Shown here piece after piece: positions 20,443 to 55,244 of a stretch of DNA of 64,000 nucleotides. The notes beneath the pieces are model-generated. The model saw only the letters and a list, made by a program, of their open reading frames with translations, was not told the origin of the DNA and ran no database searches. The translations under genes were made by a program, and so were the position numbers. Source of the stretch: Daphnia carinata (taxonomy: Eukaryota; Arthropoda; Branchiopoda; Diplostraca; Daphniidae); contig NC_081336.1 of NCBI RefSeq assembly GCF_022539665.2, positions 3,410,001-3,474,000 on the forward strand, written 5' to 3'. The stretch's first letter is position 1, and each line of letters opens with the position of its first letter.

Positions 20443-23400
20443 TTAGAATACACACGATGAACATGTCTTATCTATCGCGTTAGTCACTGTCACGGAATCC
20501 GATCACGGACGACGGCAAGAATTTGCCGCCAAGCGGGGAGTCTTTTGTTGTCTTCTTCCCCGTACACAACCCGCGTGACTTTGACGACGGAGATCGTTCA
20601 CACATCTCAATCTCTAGTCTACCCCAGGTCCTCCCTTATCCTCCCTTTTTTCAAAAGAACAAACAAAACACAACTGGCCGTGCGGCACACGCAAAGCCTC
20701 TCCAAAAGACTCGTCGTCTTCACAGCCCAAGAGTCACGAACAGGAGAGCACGGCTTATATATTTTTCTTTTATATATATATATACACATACGTTTCGTTT
20801 CTTTGCTCATTGTTGAAACTCTCTTCTTACCGCATCATTGGTTCTTTATTGATGGATTTTCTTCCGGAATGATGGCATATCCAAGGCTTCCCCAATGTTA
20901 TCGAATTCTAATATGATACAGACATCTCACAATTTTAAAAGGGGGGGAGGATGGTTGACTGGCCTGACAGTTTCAATCGCACACATGATTTCAAATCTTA
21001 TTTTTAAATTTTTTTTTAAATTTGCCTTCGTTGTGTATATCTGTTGCTTGTGACTTGTCTACGTGCCACGGGAGATGTCACCCAGGAGCGTGATTGGATC
21101 CGATCGTTTCTGGCGATGATGGATCACGGCGACCGTCAGCTTTTGATCTTTTTTATTTTCTTCTCTAACCGCCACCCTCTGTTTTGGAATCTATTACGGG
21201 AAAAGAGAGAACGACGTGGTATTACGAAAAAAAATTTCTAAATCGGTTGGTTGTTGTTACATCTACGCGAAAGGTATTTCTTATTCGTTGGACGTTGTTC
21301 TCGTACATGTTTTGCATAATACTTTTCTATACTGGGAATAAGAAACGTGCAATCAACTGGCCAGGGTTACACAGCAGACATGTTGGAAAGAAAAAAGACT
21401 GTGGAAGAGCTTGAATGCCCAGAATGACAAGAGACATGAGGAGCGTAGACTTGAAAAAGAGGAGTAGGAATGGAGGGTGAGGGGTGAGAAATCTGGTAAT
21501 GCACTCAAGTAGAAACGTCAGTTGAACTGATTCGATTTCGCGTGCTTCATGCTGTTTTGGAACCCCTCTTCTTTTTTCTTTTTTTTTTCTTATTTCCAGG
21601 ACCCTATTGGAAAATCTACAGCACCCCCGCTACGTTCCAGAACCTCAATGTTATAGTGTCTCTCTTTTTTTTTGTGTGTGTGCTCCTACTCCTCCCTCTT
21701 CCTCCTCCCCTACTCCTCCTACACCACATACAAGTCAAACCGTCCTGATTTTCAAACTCTGGCGTATAGAGAGAGAAGGGACGAATGGCTTTCTAACTTT
21801 TAAACACACGTCTCTCCTCAAAATTCTTTTTTAAATTTTTATTATTGTTTTTTGTTTTTTTTCGTCCATAGATTTATCTGTGTTGTTCCAGTCATCCTAT
21901 ATCGTGGCCGTGTCCCGCGTGCTTCTTTTCCTGGTCGATCGGCAATAGCAGCATGACCGCCGGTATTACGGTCCGTAGACAAGGGTATTACGTACACGAC
22001 CAGGAAAAATATACAATAAAAAATGGTTGCTATTTTCAGTTCTATTTCTCTTTTTCATTTGTTTGTGTGTCTTTTTTATCTACAGGAAAAAAAAAAGGAA
22101 ATTTATTTATCTGTTTCTCTGCGGCGTTTCAGAACGGCGTCATCAGCCGGTGACAAATCTTGGGAATGAGCTGATTGCTGTTACATTTTTTTTATTTCAT
22201 TTTTTTGTTCTGTTTTTCATTCGAAAGAAAGCGGGGCGTGTCGAACTGGAAACCCGTCGCGACCAACGACATTCTTCGTTCCAGTTGTGTGTGTGTCCTC
22301 TCGCGAGCGGAAATTCCTGGACGGCGACAATCAGAAACACCTGAGCGCGTTTCTGATCCCCTCCTCCTTTATTTTTTTTTTTATTTCGTTCACACAAGTT
22401 AGAGTTATTTTTTTTTTCGCCTCCATTTTGATTGTTTGTACCCCCACGGTGTCACTCGATTTTTGTTTCCGATATTTTTAGAATTTTCGTGTGTCCCTTG
22501 CAGCATTGCATTTTCAGGGAGGGAACTATTTCATATTTGTTGTGGGGTTTTTACTATGGAAATAAATGTATATAAATCACGACAATGTTTTTTTTTCATG
22601 TGCCATTCAAACAGCCAAAGTGTGTACGTTAGCAACGGACAGCTCTTATTCGTCACCTGATTGCCGTGTGGCAAACACGAGCTGACGGTCACGGGACCGT
22701 GATTCTTTCCATTGATATACCGTCCTACATACCGAAGCGAGCTACCAGCTCAGCGATGACGGCCCCACGGCCGGAAGTCCATCATGTACCAGCGGAAAAA
22801 TACCCCGCCGAGTTCGGGAATTTGTTACATTCGTTTGTTTTGTTTTTTTTAATTTTTGCCTTCTGTATTTTTATTTTTTTTTTGTTTTTTGTTTTCGATG
22901 GAGACAGAACTTGGAAAATATACACGTATGGCATTTTGCAACTTTTTCATTGGAAATGGCCAAGTTCTAGTCGGGCAGAAAAATCAGCCACCCAAAAATG
23001 GCCAACGTTTATGACGGAGCAAAACGTTTCGCACGATGCGGCTCGTTGGGGGGGAAAAAGAAGTGCTCAAAGAAATCAAAAGATTTACGACTTTGCTGGA
23101 CAAGACGTGTCACGTTCCTTCAGTTGTTTTTCTCGCCCTATACGTTTCGGATTTTGTTCTTATTTCCCATTTGGACACAACCAGCCAAAGCAAATAATAT
23201 TGTCGGCTTTTCACTGGAAACCCATCACCATAAGAAAAACAAAGCATTAAAAATGCGTATAGTGTACACGTAAAAAAAAAAAAAATGTCAAATAAAAAAA
23301 AAAGGTAGGGAAGCTGTTTATTATTATTAGGACATTTTGCTTTTACGCTACTGCCTGCATACACACCTTCAGATGAGCACAGATGATTCTTTTAAATTCA

Positions 23401-26400
23401 ACGTGCTCAAGTCGTTTATCTGCGGTCAGCCTGTCCGTTTTTTTCTTTCGGTGTACGCACCGTTCTAAATACACACATACGCACGTCTGTTTATATATAC
23501 ATATCTATATTGTTCTACTCTGTACGCGTGTTGGAACGAAGACGACCTTCTCATTCTTAACTAAATTTTTTACTCTCTCTTTTTATTTTTACGAGATTGA
23601 TCGATCGTAAAAGCTACTCACCGGGCTGCTGCTGATGATATGATAGAGGTTCTCTTCTTCTTTTTTTTTTTCCTTTTTTATGGCCGGTCATATAAAAAGT
23701 GTAGCCCCTCATGTCTGAAGAGTCTCAAATGGCCTTACAGGGGTAAACCATCGACCACCGCGTAGTATCACGCTGTCTCTTGCAAACCATCACCTTTTTT
23801 CTTTTAAATGAGCAAAAAGGAGCAGGTCACATGCCTAACAATGTCAAAAGAAAATTGTAATAATGTTTTGGGGGGGCGATGGAGGGGTCCCTGGAACCGT
23901 CTTCTTTTTTTTTTTTTTTGCGAGTTTCTATCTTGTGGACGTATATATTTTTTTTTTTTAAAGACGTGGAGAGGACAAACTTGTCGACCCATAACAGCGT
24001 AACATTATAAAAAAGGAAGAAGAAGAAGGGACGACAGTTTTTTTCGAGATGGTCCAGCAGAAGCAGCAGTCAACAGAAAACAACACCAAGTCCATATAAA
24101 GTCATAAAAATGTTTCCAAGTCAGCCTCCGTTCCCTTATATTTATATTTCTCTCCTCTTTTTCTTTTTCCCCTCTCTCTCTCTCCGTGTGTGGGCATCCG
24201 GGTTGAGAATATTTTTTTTTTTTTAAACAAAAAAAAATCTATCGTCCAACCAGCCAAAAAAAAAAAAAACATATTTTGCAAGAAAACATTTTTTTAGTTT
24301 GTAAATAAAAAATGAAAATCTTTTATTTTGTCAATCAAACACCATTGGATGAAAGCACCCGATCGTTCCGCTCCGATAATTGGATTCGATATTTTCATTT
24401 TTGCTTTATTTTTTGAGCGGATATATATTTCCCGTGTGAGCGGCGGACATTTGCAGACCTTTGCAGAAGAGGAAGGGTAGACTAATAAGGGCTACATATC
24501 GACAAGAATGAAAGACATCGAGGGTATTAGAGAACGATGTGCTTCTATGGTCTTTCCGAAATCCGGATGACTATTCGACTCTGATGTCAGGTATATTTTG
24601 AGATTTAAAAAAAAAAAAAAAAAGATTCTTTCTTTTGTGTGCATTCTCAACAGCATTGACCATAGGAAAAAAAAAAAGGTATAGAGAAAAAAAGAAAACA
24701 AAAAATCGGATAAAATGTACCGTACCGTTCCTTATGTACAATATACCGCGAGCCTAAGGTACAAAACTACATGAAACAGGTCTGCAATGGGGCGGAGTAA
24801 GAGAACTAAAGGGAAAACCGGAGGGTGAGAAAGAACCTTCATAAAATATAAAGAAAAGGAATATAAAAAGAGAAAAAAAAACATGAGGAAAGGTGAGAGA
24901 ATATAAGAAGAGAGAACCATCTTTTTTTTTTTTACAAGATCAAAGTGGAATGAGAGAAACAGAGGAAATGAGTTTGAAAAAAAAAAAAATTGTTTCAACT
25001 ACAGAAACTTCAACGGGCATTTGATGAGTACACGCCAACAGGTTTGGTATATTTAAACCGCCTATAGCTTTTTAATAAACAAGAAAAAAAAAACCTTTTT
25101 TTTCCTTCACGTTCCAATTGAAAACAGCTGACGCTGAAGATCTGAAAGTCCTTTTTTCTGAAACGAATCGTTTGCATCTGATTTTCCATATTATTCGTTT
25201 TTTTTTGTGAAGGCAACAGGCCACAAGGCCGGGCTGTTTTCCATGATTTGGTGATGGACAGGTTGACAGTATCTCCGTCCCCTCCTAAATACTCCCCCCA
25301 GCACACACAGAGAGTCCAAGTCAAGCTTAAAAGCCGCTTCAACGAGAGTTCAAAGTCAGACGAGAAGAAGTGGGAGGAGTAGGAGGAGGACGGAACATTC
25401 CTATATAGCTCTTTTTTTTTCTTCTTCTTGTTCCTTTGACTTGTTTCCATGTTGTTTTCGAATCAAAACCATGGGAAACATGCTGCCATGTTTCCCACTA
25501 TTGAAAAAAAGGAACGTAAAAATATATAGGAGAGAAACAGACAGGCAAGACAGAGATGAGAAATACATACAATTATTGATTATAGACAAATGAAATGTTC
25601 CATTCCTCGCGTAGCGTGCACACACGCTCTGCTGATAAGCAGCACCTGGAATTAAAAAAAAAAAAAAATGTTCAAATCACCCGCCAGCTCATCTTTTATG
25701 CTACATGATGGGGCGCTAAATGTCGGGAGGGGAAAGCAAACTATGCACAAACTGACATTGAAAGGGTGCGGCCTATTGTTTAAAAAAATATATATTTGTA
25801 TGTATGCTTTTGCGCGCCGACCAACCGAATGGATCAAACAATATGAGCTGTCAGTCATCGAGCCATCAACAGGTATATATTTTTTTTTTTTTTCTCACTC
25901 GTCATTCAACTTGTGTGTGTGTGTGTGTGTGGCGATCGAGGCCGGCAAAGCACTCAAGTTGTTGCCAGAGCACGCCATCAAGAACAACAACAACATAGTG
26001 TGTCTTTTTTTTTTCCCTACATATATTTTCATCAATGTGTGTGTGTGTGTCTATAGATCTAACCTCTCAAGTAATAATGTATTCAGTAATGTATTATCGA
26101 AGAGGGGCCACTGATGACTGGAGGGAATCGAGCACAAACAATATAAACACACACTGTGTACGACGGGCTAAAAGACGGAACATATCACATAGACGTGCGA
26201 AGGCAGGATGATTAAAAATTCAAGAGATTTCTTATTGGAATGAAAACGCCGATGGCTCATCATTCTAATGCTTTATGTGAATTTTTACACGTGTTTTTTT
26301 TTAAATAGGCAAAACGTTTGTAATATCCGGAACCCATTGTCTTACTTGACCCTCGGGTGACTTTTTGATTTTTAATATCATTTCCTTTTTTTTAATGAAA

Positions 26401-27100
26401 TTTTTAATGTAAAAAAATATATTTAAAAAAATGAAATTTTGTATATTTCATTTCAGAGTTGGTAGGAATCAGATGACCTGTCATACACACACACACGGAT
26501 AAGATACACTAAAGAAAAAAAAAAACCTGTGGGAATGCAAAGAGAATTAGCATATTGAAAATACACTTGAATCTTTTCTGAAATTTTTCGATCAGAAATT
26601 GAAACGGAAAAGCTCGTATTCACACCGAGAGACGTCAAAGTGATTGCTAAGACCCCCCTAAGAAATGGTAATGAGCTCCATCACCCAAGAGAGAGAGAGA
26701 GACGAAAGAAATGACTAACGGATGGCTTACCAGTAGAAATCGTTCATCTTATTTTGCAATTCTCTTTATTATTGAACAAAGTATTAAGACACGAATTTTC
26801 GTTTCGCAGAATTGAGAAAGAAATGCATAAAATATAGAAATAAAAGCCCCCACAGGAGAGAAAAAAAAAAAAAAAAAAGGGAAGAAATAGAAGTCCATGA
26901 CTCTGTGACGGCGGCGACGGGCGGCGGCTAACACGGCAGCGAAGAAGGCTTCGCTGTATGCGGGCGCTGTAATCGCCTTATAAACGCATAGTGTCTCACG
27001 CTGTGAAAAACAGTCACTTTGTAACAAGCTCCGAAGAAGAGAAAAAGAAAAAGAAGAAGAATAAAAAGAGGAAAGAAAAAGAAAAAAACAAAACAAAAAC
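20442..27100. other. Intergenic region upstream of homothorax, no gene seen
   Basis: T-rich and A-rich low-complexity sequence with microsatellites, including (TG)n at 25912-25931. A GC-richer stretch near 22660-22830 is open on the plus strand but has no domain or splice context. This is the likely distal cis-regulatory region of hth, by position only. Confidence 0.35.
25912..25931. repeat. (TG)10 microsatellite
   Basis: A perfect dinucleotide run; a shorter one lies at 26036-26049. Confidence 0.9.
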
Positions 27101-27695
27101 GCGCGCGTTCGGCATGGAGAATACCCTCGGATAATAGAAAAAAAAAGGAACAAGAAAATGAAAAAAAAAAAAAAAAAAAAGAGAAGCAACTAAAGGGAGG
27201 AGATGGGAGGAGTCGACAGCATTCCATCACAGATGGTTTCCAACGTTGCCATTGGTCGTTGGCCAACTTCGAGGTGGACATTATACCGTCATCGCAGGGC
27301 GGGGCGAGCCTCAAGTGGGTAGGAAAGAAGGAGGGAATGCGTCCCGTTTCGTTTTTTCCCGCTTCGATCGCATCGACTCGAGCCGGGAGAATCCATGTCA
27401 AAAGGCGGGAAATGGGAAGAGCCTCTTCGCTTGATGCTCCACCTCTTGACTGACGTAGCCCCGCCTCTCATCCTTTTTCGCTCCCATTCCTCTTCGCCCC
27501 CCCCCTCTTTCCTTCATTCCTTCTCCATCCCATTCTCCTCTTCGAAAAAAAGAGAAAAAGGAAAGAAGAGAGAGAGAAAAAAGAAAAAGAAAAAAAAAAA
27601 AAAAGAATTGGGAGGGTTTTGCGCGCCCTCTGTGACGTGGAGCGAGTCCGTGTGCTGGTGGCAGTTCAAGTCCGCCCTTGGCGCGAGCCTGACGC

Positions 27696-27705
27696 TGATT
27701 GACAG
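27696..27705 (+). promoter_or_regulatory. Pbx/Exd-Meis/Hth composite site TGATTGACAG
   Basis: An exact match to the composite element bound by PBX-MEIS/PREP heterodimers, and in arthropods by Exd-Hth. A perfect match on either strand is expected about 0.12 times in 64 kb, so its place just upstream of the hth leader is notable. Self-regulation is inference. Confidence 0.45.
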
Positions 27706-27738
27706 CCGGCCCAGGGTACACCACGTTTGTTACACCAG

Positions 27739-27747
27739 TATATATAG
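27739..27747 (+). promoter_or_regulatory. TATA-like element upstream of hth leader
   Basis: TATATATAG lies 34 bp after the Pbx-Meis site. A start near 27770 would fall in a CA repeat, which is not a typical initiator, so confidence is low. Confidence 0.2.
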
Positions 27748-29182
27748 TTTACCATCTATATACACACACACACACACACCAGAAGAAGAGATACTCGAGT
27801 ATTTTGTTTGGCCCGTACTTTTTTTTTTACTCTTTCAATTTTTTTTTTATCCTACCACTTCTTTATTCCTCTGCCTGTGTTCATCTCTCTCACTGTCTTT
27901 TCCACCATCTTTTTTTTTTTCTCATTTCACCGTCTCCAACTTTATCGCAGTGCCGCATCTAGTGTGTGTGTTTCCGTCCGATCGGAAAGAAGTTCAAGTG
28001 TTCTCGTTAGCTCTGCCAAGAACGGCCATCGAACCAAACGTGTGTGTGTGTTCTCCACCCGCTGAAAACGGGACGACATTTTTTGTTTTCAGTTTTCAAT
28101 CGGCGCCATTGTTTCCAAGTGTTTTTTTGTTTTTTTTTTAAGGAAAAAAGTGAGTTTTTTTTTATCAAAAAGTGCATCGTTTTTCATCAGCTTCATTGCC
28201 ATTTCGACCGGCGTCTTATTTTTTTCGACCACGAGGCAGACACATTTGAATCGTTAATTTATTCAACTGTCGCCATTTTGTTGTTTTTCGGTGGTGTTGC
28301 GAAATCAACTTGGGCCTTTGTTCGAAAAAAAAAAAAAGTGTTAAGTTTTTTTTTTGTTTGTTTCGACCTTGGTCGTCGAGAACGACTTGTTGCCCGCGCG
28401 GATTATAACCACCCCTCTTCATTTTCGTCTCCCTTCCCCCTATAAAAAAAGCGCGGGGAAAAAAAGGAGAGAGAAACTCTAAAAGCGCGAAAACAAAAAA
28501 AGGGGAAATTTAAATATTTTTCTCTGCAAATCATTTGGGAAACAAACAAAAAAAAAGTGGATGCAAATTAGAATCAAAAATTGAATATCAACTGTTGAGA
28601 CCAAGTTTTGCCGACGGCTTTTTTTTTTTCATAGAAGAGCCTGTGTGTGTGGAGTGTGTTAGTGTGTTTCGTGCCAACATCACGTTTTCATTATCAAAGA
28701 AATAGATCCTTAGTCCGGGCCTGAAAAAAAAAAAGAAGAAAATCTACTGTGCGTGTGTTTTCTTCTTTTGGCCGTTTGTGCGTCCACTCCCGTCGGCCCG
28801 AGTGCAGTCGATTGACATACAAAAAAACGAAACGAAAAGTGTTTGCGTGTTTGTGTTCTTTTGTGTGGAAGGATCGCATAGTGGGGGCAAAGGCAAACGG
28901 TGGTAGCAATCCACCATAGATCGACGTCGAGTCGAAGACGGTTGGGGGGCCGCGGCGGCCGCTCAGCCGACCCCGCCACTATCGCCGTTCTCTTCCGTCG
29001 GCGGCGGAACGTCTTCCCAGTCGATTTTTGCCCACTCTTCGTCTCACCCGACGGCTGCTCATCACAACGGCGGTGCGCTCGTAGCTTGCACTCCGGCGCC
29101 TTCACCACTACAACCTCACCAGCTCAAAGTCGAGCGTTTCTCATCGTCGTCGGACCTTTACGGTCAACATCCCACCACATTC

Positions 29183-50751
<21,569 letters not shown>

Positions 50752-51592
50752 GTAGGCACACCACCACCACCACCATTTACACTTAAATGACGCAAAGCCA
50801 CGAACCCATCAACAATTGGTTCCTCGCTTTTTCCTTTGTTTCGTTGGCTCCTCTTTTTGTTGTTGTGTGTGGCCGATTGGATACTCCACCTCCTCACGGG
50901 CATAACGATGTCGAAATGAATGGAGGCATATCTTTTTCTTTTTTTTCTTTTCTTTTTTCTTTTTTTTATTTCTTTCTCTCTTTTTGATGACGGCCATTAT
51001 TTTTTTTTCCCCCCGTCATATTCCGCGCAATCTGATTTGAGTTGAACAATCATATCCCAACACACACACACAAAAACATAATAATAGAGGAAAACAATTG
51101 ATTGCCGACTCTGTGTGTGCCCTTATCGGTCGGTTTCCCAGTCGGAGATGATCGCTGTCAAAGAGTAATCGACTGATCGGCCGTCTTTATCAGGTTTTTT
51201 TTCTCTCTTTCTTCCGAACTATTAAGCCGTTTCACGAAAAAAAAAAAAAAATCCCGTTGCGTTCTTTTATTTTTTATTTTTTTTTTTTTTTTACCGTAAA
51301 AAAGGAAATAGCCGGTCGATGGTGCGGGGGGGGGGGCGATGATTACGTTAGTGCGCTCTTCGACGTCAGACAATAAAATAAAAAGCGGTAACCTAGTAAC
51401 GCGCATCAGCGGTCCTAATGCATTCAATGGGTGACGGGAGTTCCTCTCTCTCTCTCACCGGTGCTAACGCGATTTGTGCTGGCCTGCCACTAGAGTGTAA
51501 CAAAAAAAAAGAAGAGTACCAACACAAACCATTGATGAATTGTATATCGATAGAATTTTATTTGATTTTTTTTTTTTTCGAGCTGTTGTGTC

Positions 51593-51618
51593 TTTTTTTT
51601 TTTTTGGGGGGGGGGGGG
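51593..51618. repeat. Compound homopolymer (T)13(G)13
   Basis: Thirteen T directly followed by thirteen G. Confidence 0.9.
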
Positions 51619-52510
51619 TTCGAGGGTCAGCGAAATGGGGTACTGGAGTTGATGCGATTGTCGTGTACGGTTGGTGAAAAAAAAAAAAATGCCATGCATG
51701 TTACATGTCTAGGGTGGAGTTTGTTGTGTATGCGGGACGGGTGGGGGGGGGGGAAGAATTGCGAGGGGTGGCTAAGGAGAACGAATTACGTCAATCCATC
51801 GGGTTAAGTGCTCTCGTCCTCCCCCACACATAACTTAAAAAAAAAAAAAAAAGAATTTCCTTTTTTTTTTTTTTTTTTTTTTTTTTTTGCATTTGAAACT
51901 AAAAGAGACAAGGGGACAAGTTCAAGAGGCTCAAAATATTTATATTTATTTTTTTTTTTGAAAATCCCGCCATTTGTTGTCGTATTATTTATATTTGTGT
52001 GTGTGTGTGTGTGAAAAGAAGGATTTTGGGGTGGTAAAGTACTACTGGTAGTAGTTTTATACTTCTCAAGTACTTAACGGGGGGGGGGGGGTTATACGAT
52101 GGAGGGTGACACTCACAAAATATTGCGGGGCGACAATAGTCCCGTAGTTTGTTTGTTGTGGTACCTCTTCGAGAAGATGCTTGACGCGTACAACAACAAC
52201 TTCAAAGGCGCGTCAATATTTTTGGATGATTTTTCTTTTGATTTGATTGTTGCCGTAGATCATTGGCCTATTTCTCAACATCGAAGCGATTGATCCAATC
52301 TTTTTGTTTTTCTTTTCTTGCATATGGGTCCAAGTTCATTAAATTGAAGGTCTACGTGTTTCCTCTTCTTTTAAATGTTGATTTCTTTTCTCCCTTTTTT
52401 TTTTTTTTGTCGACATCCTTTTTGGCTGGCCGGACTTCTCCTGTGAAAAAAAAAAAAAAATGCGACTTCCAGGAAGAAGAAGAACCCGCCTATCTGTTGT
52501 ATGTCTGCGC

Positions 52511-52538
52511 GTGTGTGTGTGTGTGTGTGTGTGTGTGT
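52511..52538. repeat. (GT)14 microsatellite
   Basis: A near-perfect GT run in hth intron 7. Confidence 0.9.
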
Positions 52539-55187
52539 ACACGAGTGTTAAATTTAGAATAAGAGACGGGCCAACCCCAGGTCGTTCCCTCCTAGCGACG
52601 CTGCGAGACTTTCTGGAGCGTAAAGTTTTCATTTTCTCTCTCTCTCTCTCTAGCAAGTCTCTTCGTTTCACAGCCTCCTTATATCCCCCCCTCCATTTTT
52701 GGCTTTAAATTTGACTCGTTTTTCGGGGAAGAAGGGGAGAGAAAACCCGAAAGAGGAAAACACAAAGTTCTCTCTCTCTCTCTCATTCTTCCAACGTCTA
52801 GCAAAACCAAAGTTATAAGGAAAAGGGCCAGGCACATGGAAAAATAGAAGGGACCTTTTTCTTTTTTTTTTTTTTTTTTTTTTTTTTCTCTTTCATGCGT
52901 TCGCCATGTGTGAACGGGCAGCAGCGAACGCTCTAGTCCCTGTTTTTCAGAAGAGCGACGTCGGATGGACCGCAACGAAGAGTGGCAAAGTAGTAGACCT
53001 TCATATTCTCTCTCCCCTATACACACACGCAACCGCCAAACTTGATGGGTTATTCTTGTACACTCTCTCTCTCTCTCTTGCCTATGTACGAGGACGTAGA
53101 TGTGTGTGTGTGTATATATATATGTATATATACGTCTCTCGGCAGAGGCCAGACTTTGTTTATTTGGCTTGTGGTTTTTGCTCTGCTCGTCTTTCGTCCT
53201 CTATAGCCACAGCATTTTCTTGTCGACTTTGCTTTTTGTTTTGTTTTTTAATGAAAATATTTCCTTCTATTTCCTTTTTTTTTTTTTTTCTTGTTTTGTT
53301 GAGAGGCAATTTGAATTGGACGTCGAACCAGTTCGCAGAAAATGCTGAAAGTTAAAACGGGGTTTGGCTAGATTACGCAAAATGCATTAATGGCGATTTG
53401 AATGTTTGTCTAGTCTGTTGATGTTTTTAAATGTACGCGCGTTTTTCATGGAAAACGCACGTAATGGAAATCTATGCCCACTATTGACGAACACGAAATG
53501 TGAAACACATACTCTTCGTCGCCGACGCTTTGCATCTCATCTGCCTTTTGAGACGCATTGAATTTCACACACTTTTTTCTTTCTTTCTTTCCTCCCTCCC
53601 TCTCCCAAGTCAAAAAAAAAAAAAAAAACCTGAAATTCCTCGAATGCATTTCAAATATCAGAATGTTATGGCTGCGAAACAGACGGGGGGGGGAGGGCCT
53701 GCAGGCCGAGGTCTTATGTAAGGCACTAATGTCACAACGCTATCGCATTTCGCTTCTAAAGTCTTCAAAGTCAGGGTTTTCTTCGGACGTTGTAGACAAA
53801 AAAAAAAAAAAGACACATTTCAAGCCAAGTAGAAGACGCTTGAAACCAAACGCTCTGTGGGATTTTTTTTTTTTTTCTTTATTTTTTTTTTTTGTCCAGT
53901 AAAAAGAAAAAAAAAAGAAGAAGAAGGAAACAAGTCGACCGATTTGTTATTCGATTAGCTTTTTACAAGGAGCGTTTTGCCTATCGGACAGCACATGTTA
54001 TTGTTTGTGTGGGTTTGGCTAATGCGGCCGTCTTCCTTGTCATTGATGACATGGAGGTACGGGGGGGAGTTGCCTGCGGTAAGTGACAGAAACCGTCAGC
54101 AAATCAAGCCACCTATGCGGTAATTTTCTATACTTTGCCCAGGCGCAGACAGCCCCAAACTGGCGTACACACCAATCGCTGCTACATTTACTTCTTTTTT
54201 TTTTCTTTCTGTGTTTGAGGGGGGAGCCGTCCATTTACAGCTCATTCATCAACTCGAAAGTCTCTCATGTTTTTGTCTTCCCACACCAACCTCCCGGCCT
54301 AGTCCGTAGGGCCCCCCCGCTCTTGTTTCTTGTGGGAGATGCCGGCTGTCGTTCCGTGTTTGTTTTCGGGTTTGGCTTTAAAAAAAAAAAAAAAAAAGTC
54401 GGATGCAGTGAAGAAGAATACAAAGAGCAATGAGTTTTGTACGGATGGGTTGACAAGATGGTGGCTTTAAAAAAAAGGGGGGGGGGACGTTTAAAAAAAA
54501 AAAAAAAAAGATGTCGGGTTTATCAGCTACTTCCGCAACCGCCAACATTCATGGCCGTCAATTGTCGCCCTCCTTTCCCCCCCCCCCTTTTTTTTTTCGT
54601 CTCTGTAAAAATAAACACAGCGGACTTGTAGATCATTCTAAAAACAATCGTCATAGCCACCGCACAGCTCACAAGAAAAAATAAAAAAAAAAAAGCAGAT
54701 CTTCGTCAAAACGACCGAGGATGTAGACTATAACTCGACTTCAGTAGTCATCACTGGCCGCCATTTATTGTAACGAGCGAAACGATACGGACCAGTTTAT
54801 TTTGTTTTGTTTTCTTTTTTCTTTTTCTTTTTTGAAAATGTGTTTGAAAAGAATCCCGTCCGTTTTTGGCTTTCGTTTGCGAATTCAATCACGGAAGATT
54901 GGGAATTTGCTCTGTGCTTAACTCGGGAACGTCGTTCGTCTTATTTCCCCTCGTGTTGTCGAGACGCTCGTAAATCGCACGGGCGCCCCTACGACGACGA
55001 CGACGTCGATGCCCTTCTTTTTCTTTTTCTCCCTCGACGCTTTGCAAGTTTTTCGCTTTTGCCCGAACCCATCGTAACCGTATAGCTCTTAGTAGAAAAG
55101 TCTGGCCAAACTGCCTGGAAGTAACGACCTCTCTCTCATTTCTCTCTTTCCTTTCCTTCCCTTTTTTTTTTTTTTTTTTTTCGTCTA

Positions 55188-55244
55188 TCTCTCTCTCTCT
55201 CTCTCTTCACAATCTTCTTCCAAAAGAGAGAGAGAGAGAGAGAG
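55188..55244. repeat. Inverted CT/AG tracts (GAGA hairpin)
   Basis: A (CT)n tract at about 55188-55206 is followed 18 nt later by an (AG)n tract at about 55225-55244. The two are complementary and could pair over roughly 18-20 bp. Each also offers multiple GAGAG sites for GAGA-type factors. Confidence 0.8.

Larger units (their letters stand above)
27101..29182 (+). promoter_or_regulatory. hth: homothorax promoter and 5' leader region
   Basis: This stretch is GC- and CpG-richer than the flanking DNA. It holds a perfect Pbx-Meis composite site (27696-27705), a TATA-like TATATATAG (27739-27747) and three GCCATT elements of YY1/Pho type (28105, 28198, 28272). It leads without an evident splice acceptor into the initiator ATG at 29183. 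The exact transcription start cannot be fixed from sequence. A leader of more than 1 kb would fit the long leader of the fly gene. The last 276 nt are open in frame with the ATG. Confidence 0.45.

Noticed and set aside
22666-23250. 194-codon plus-strand open frame
   Set aside because: Only the first 50 codons look protein-like; the rest is T-run filler. No ATG start in good context and no splice partner.
24328-24337. Near-match (9/10) to the Pbx-Meis composite site
   Set aside because: Several such matches are expected by chance in 64 kb, so it is not evidence by itself.
27395-28141. 248-codon plus-strand open frame, the longest in the window
   Set aside because: It is mostly Lys, Phe and Ser from A, T and CT runs. 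It overlaps the hth promoter and leader, and no domain is present.
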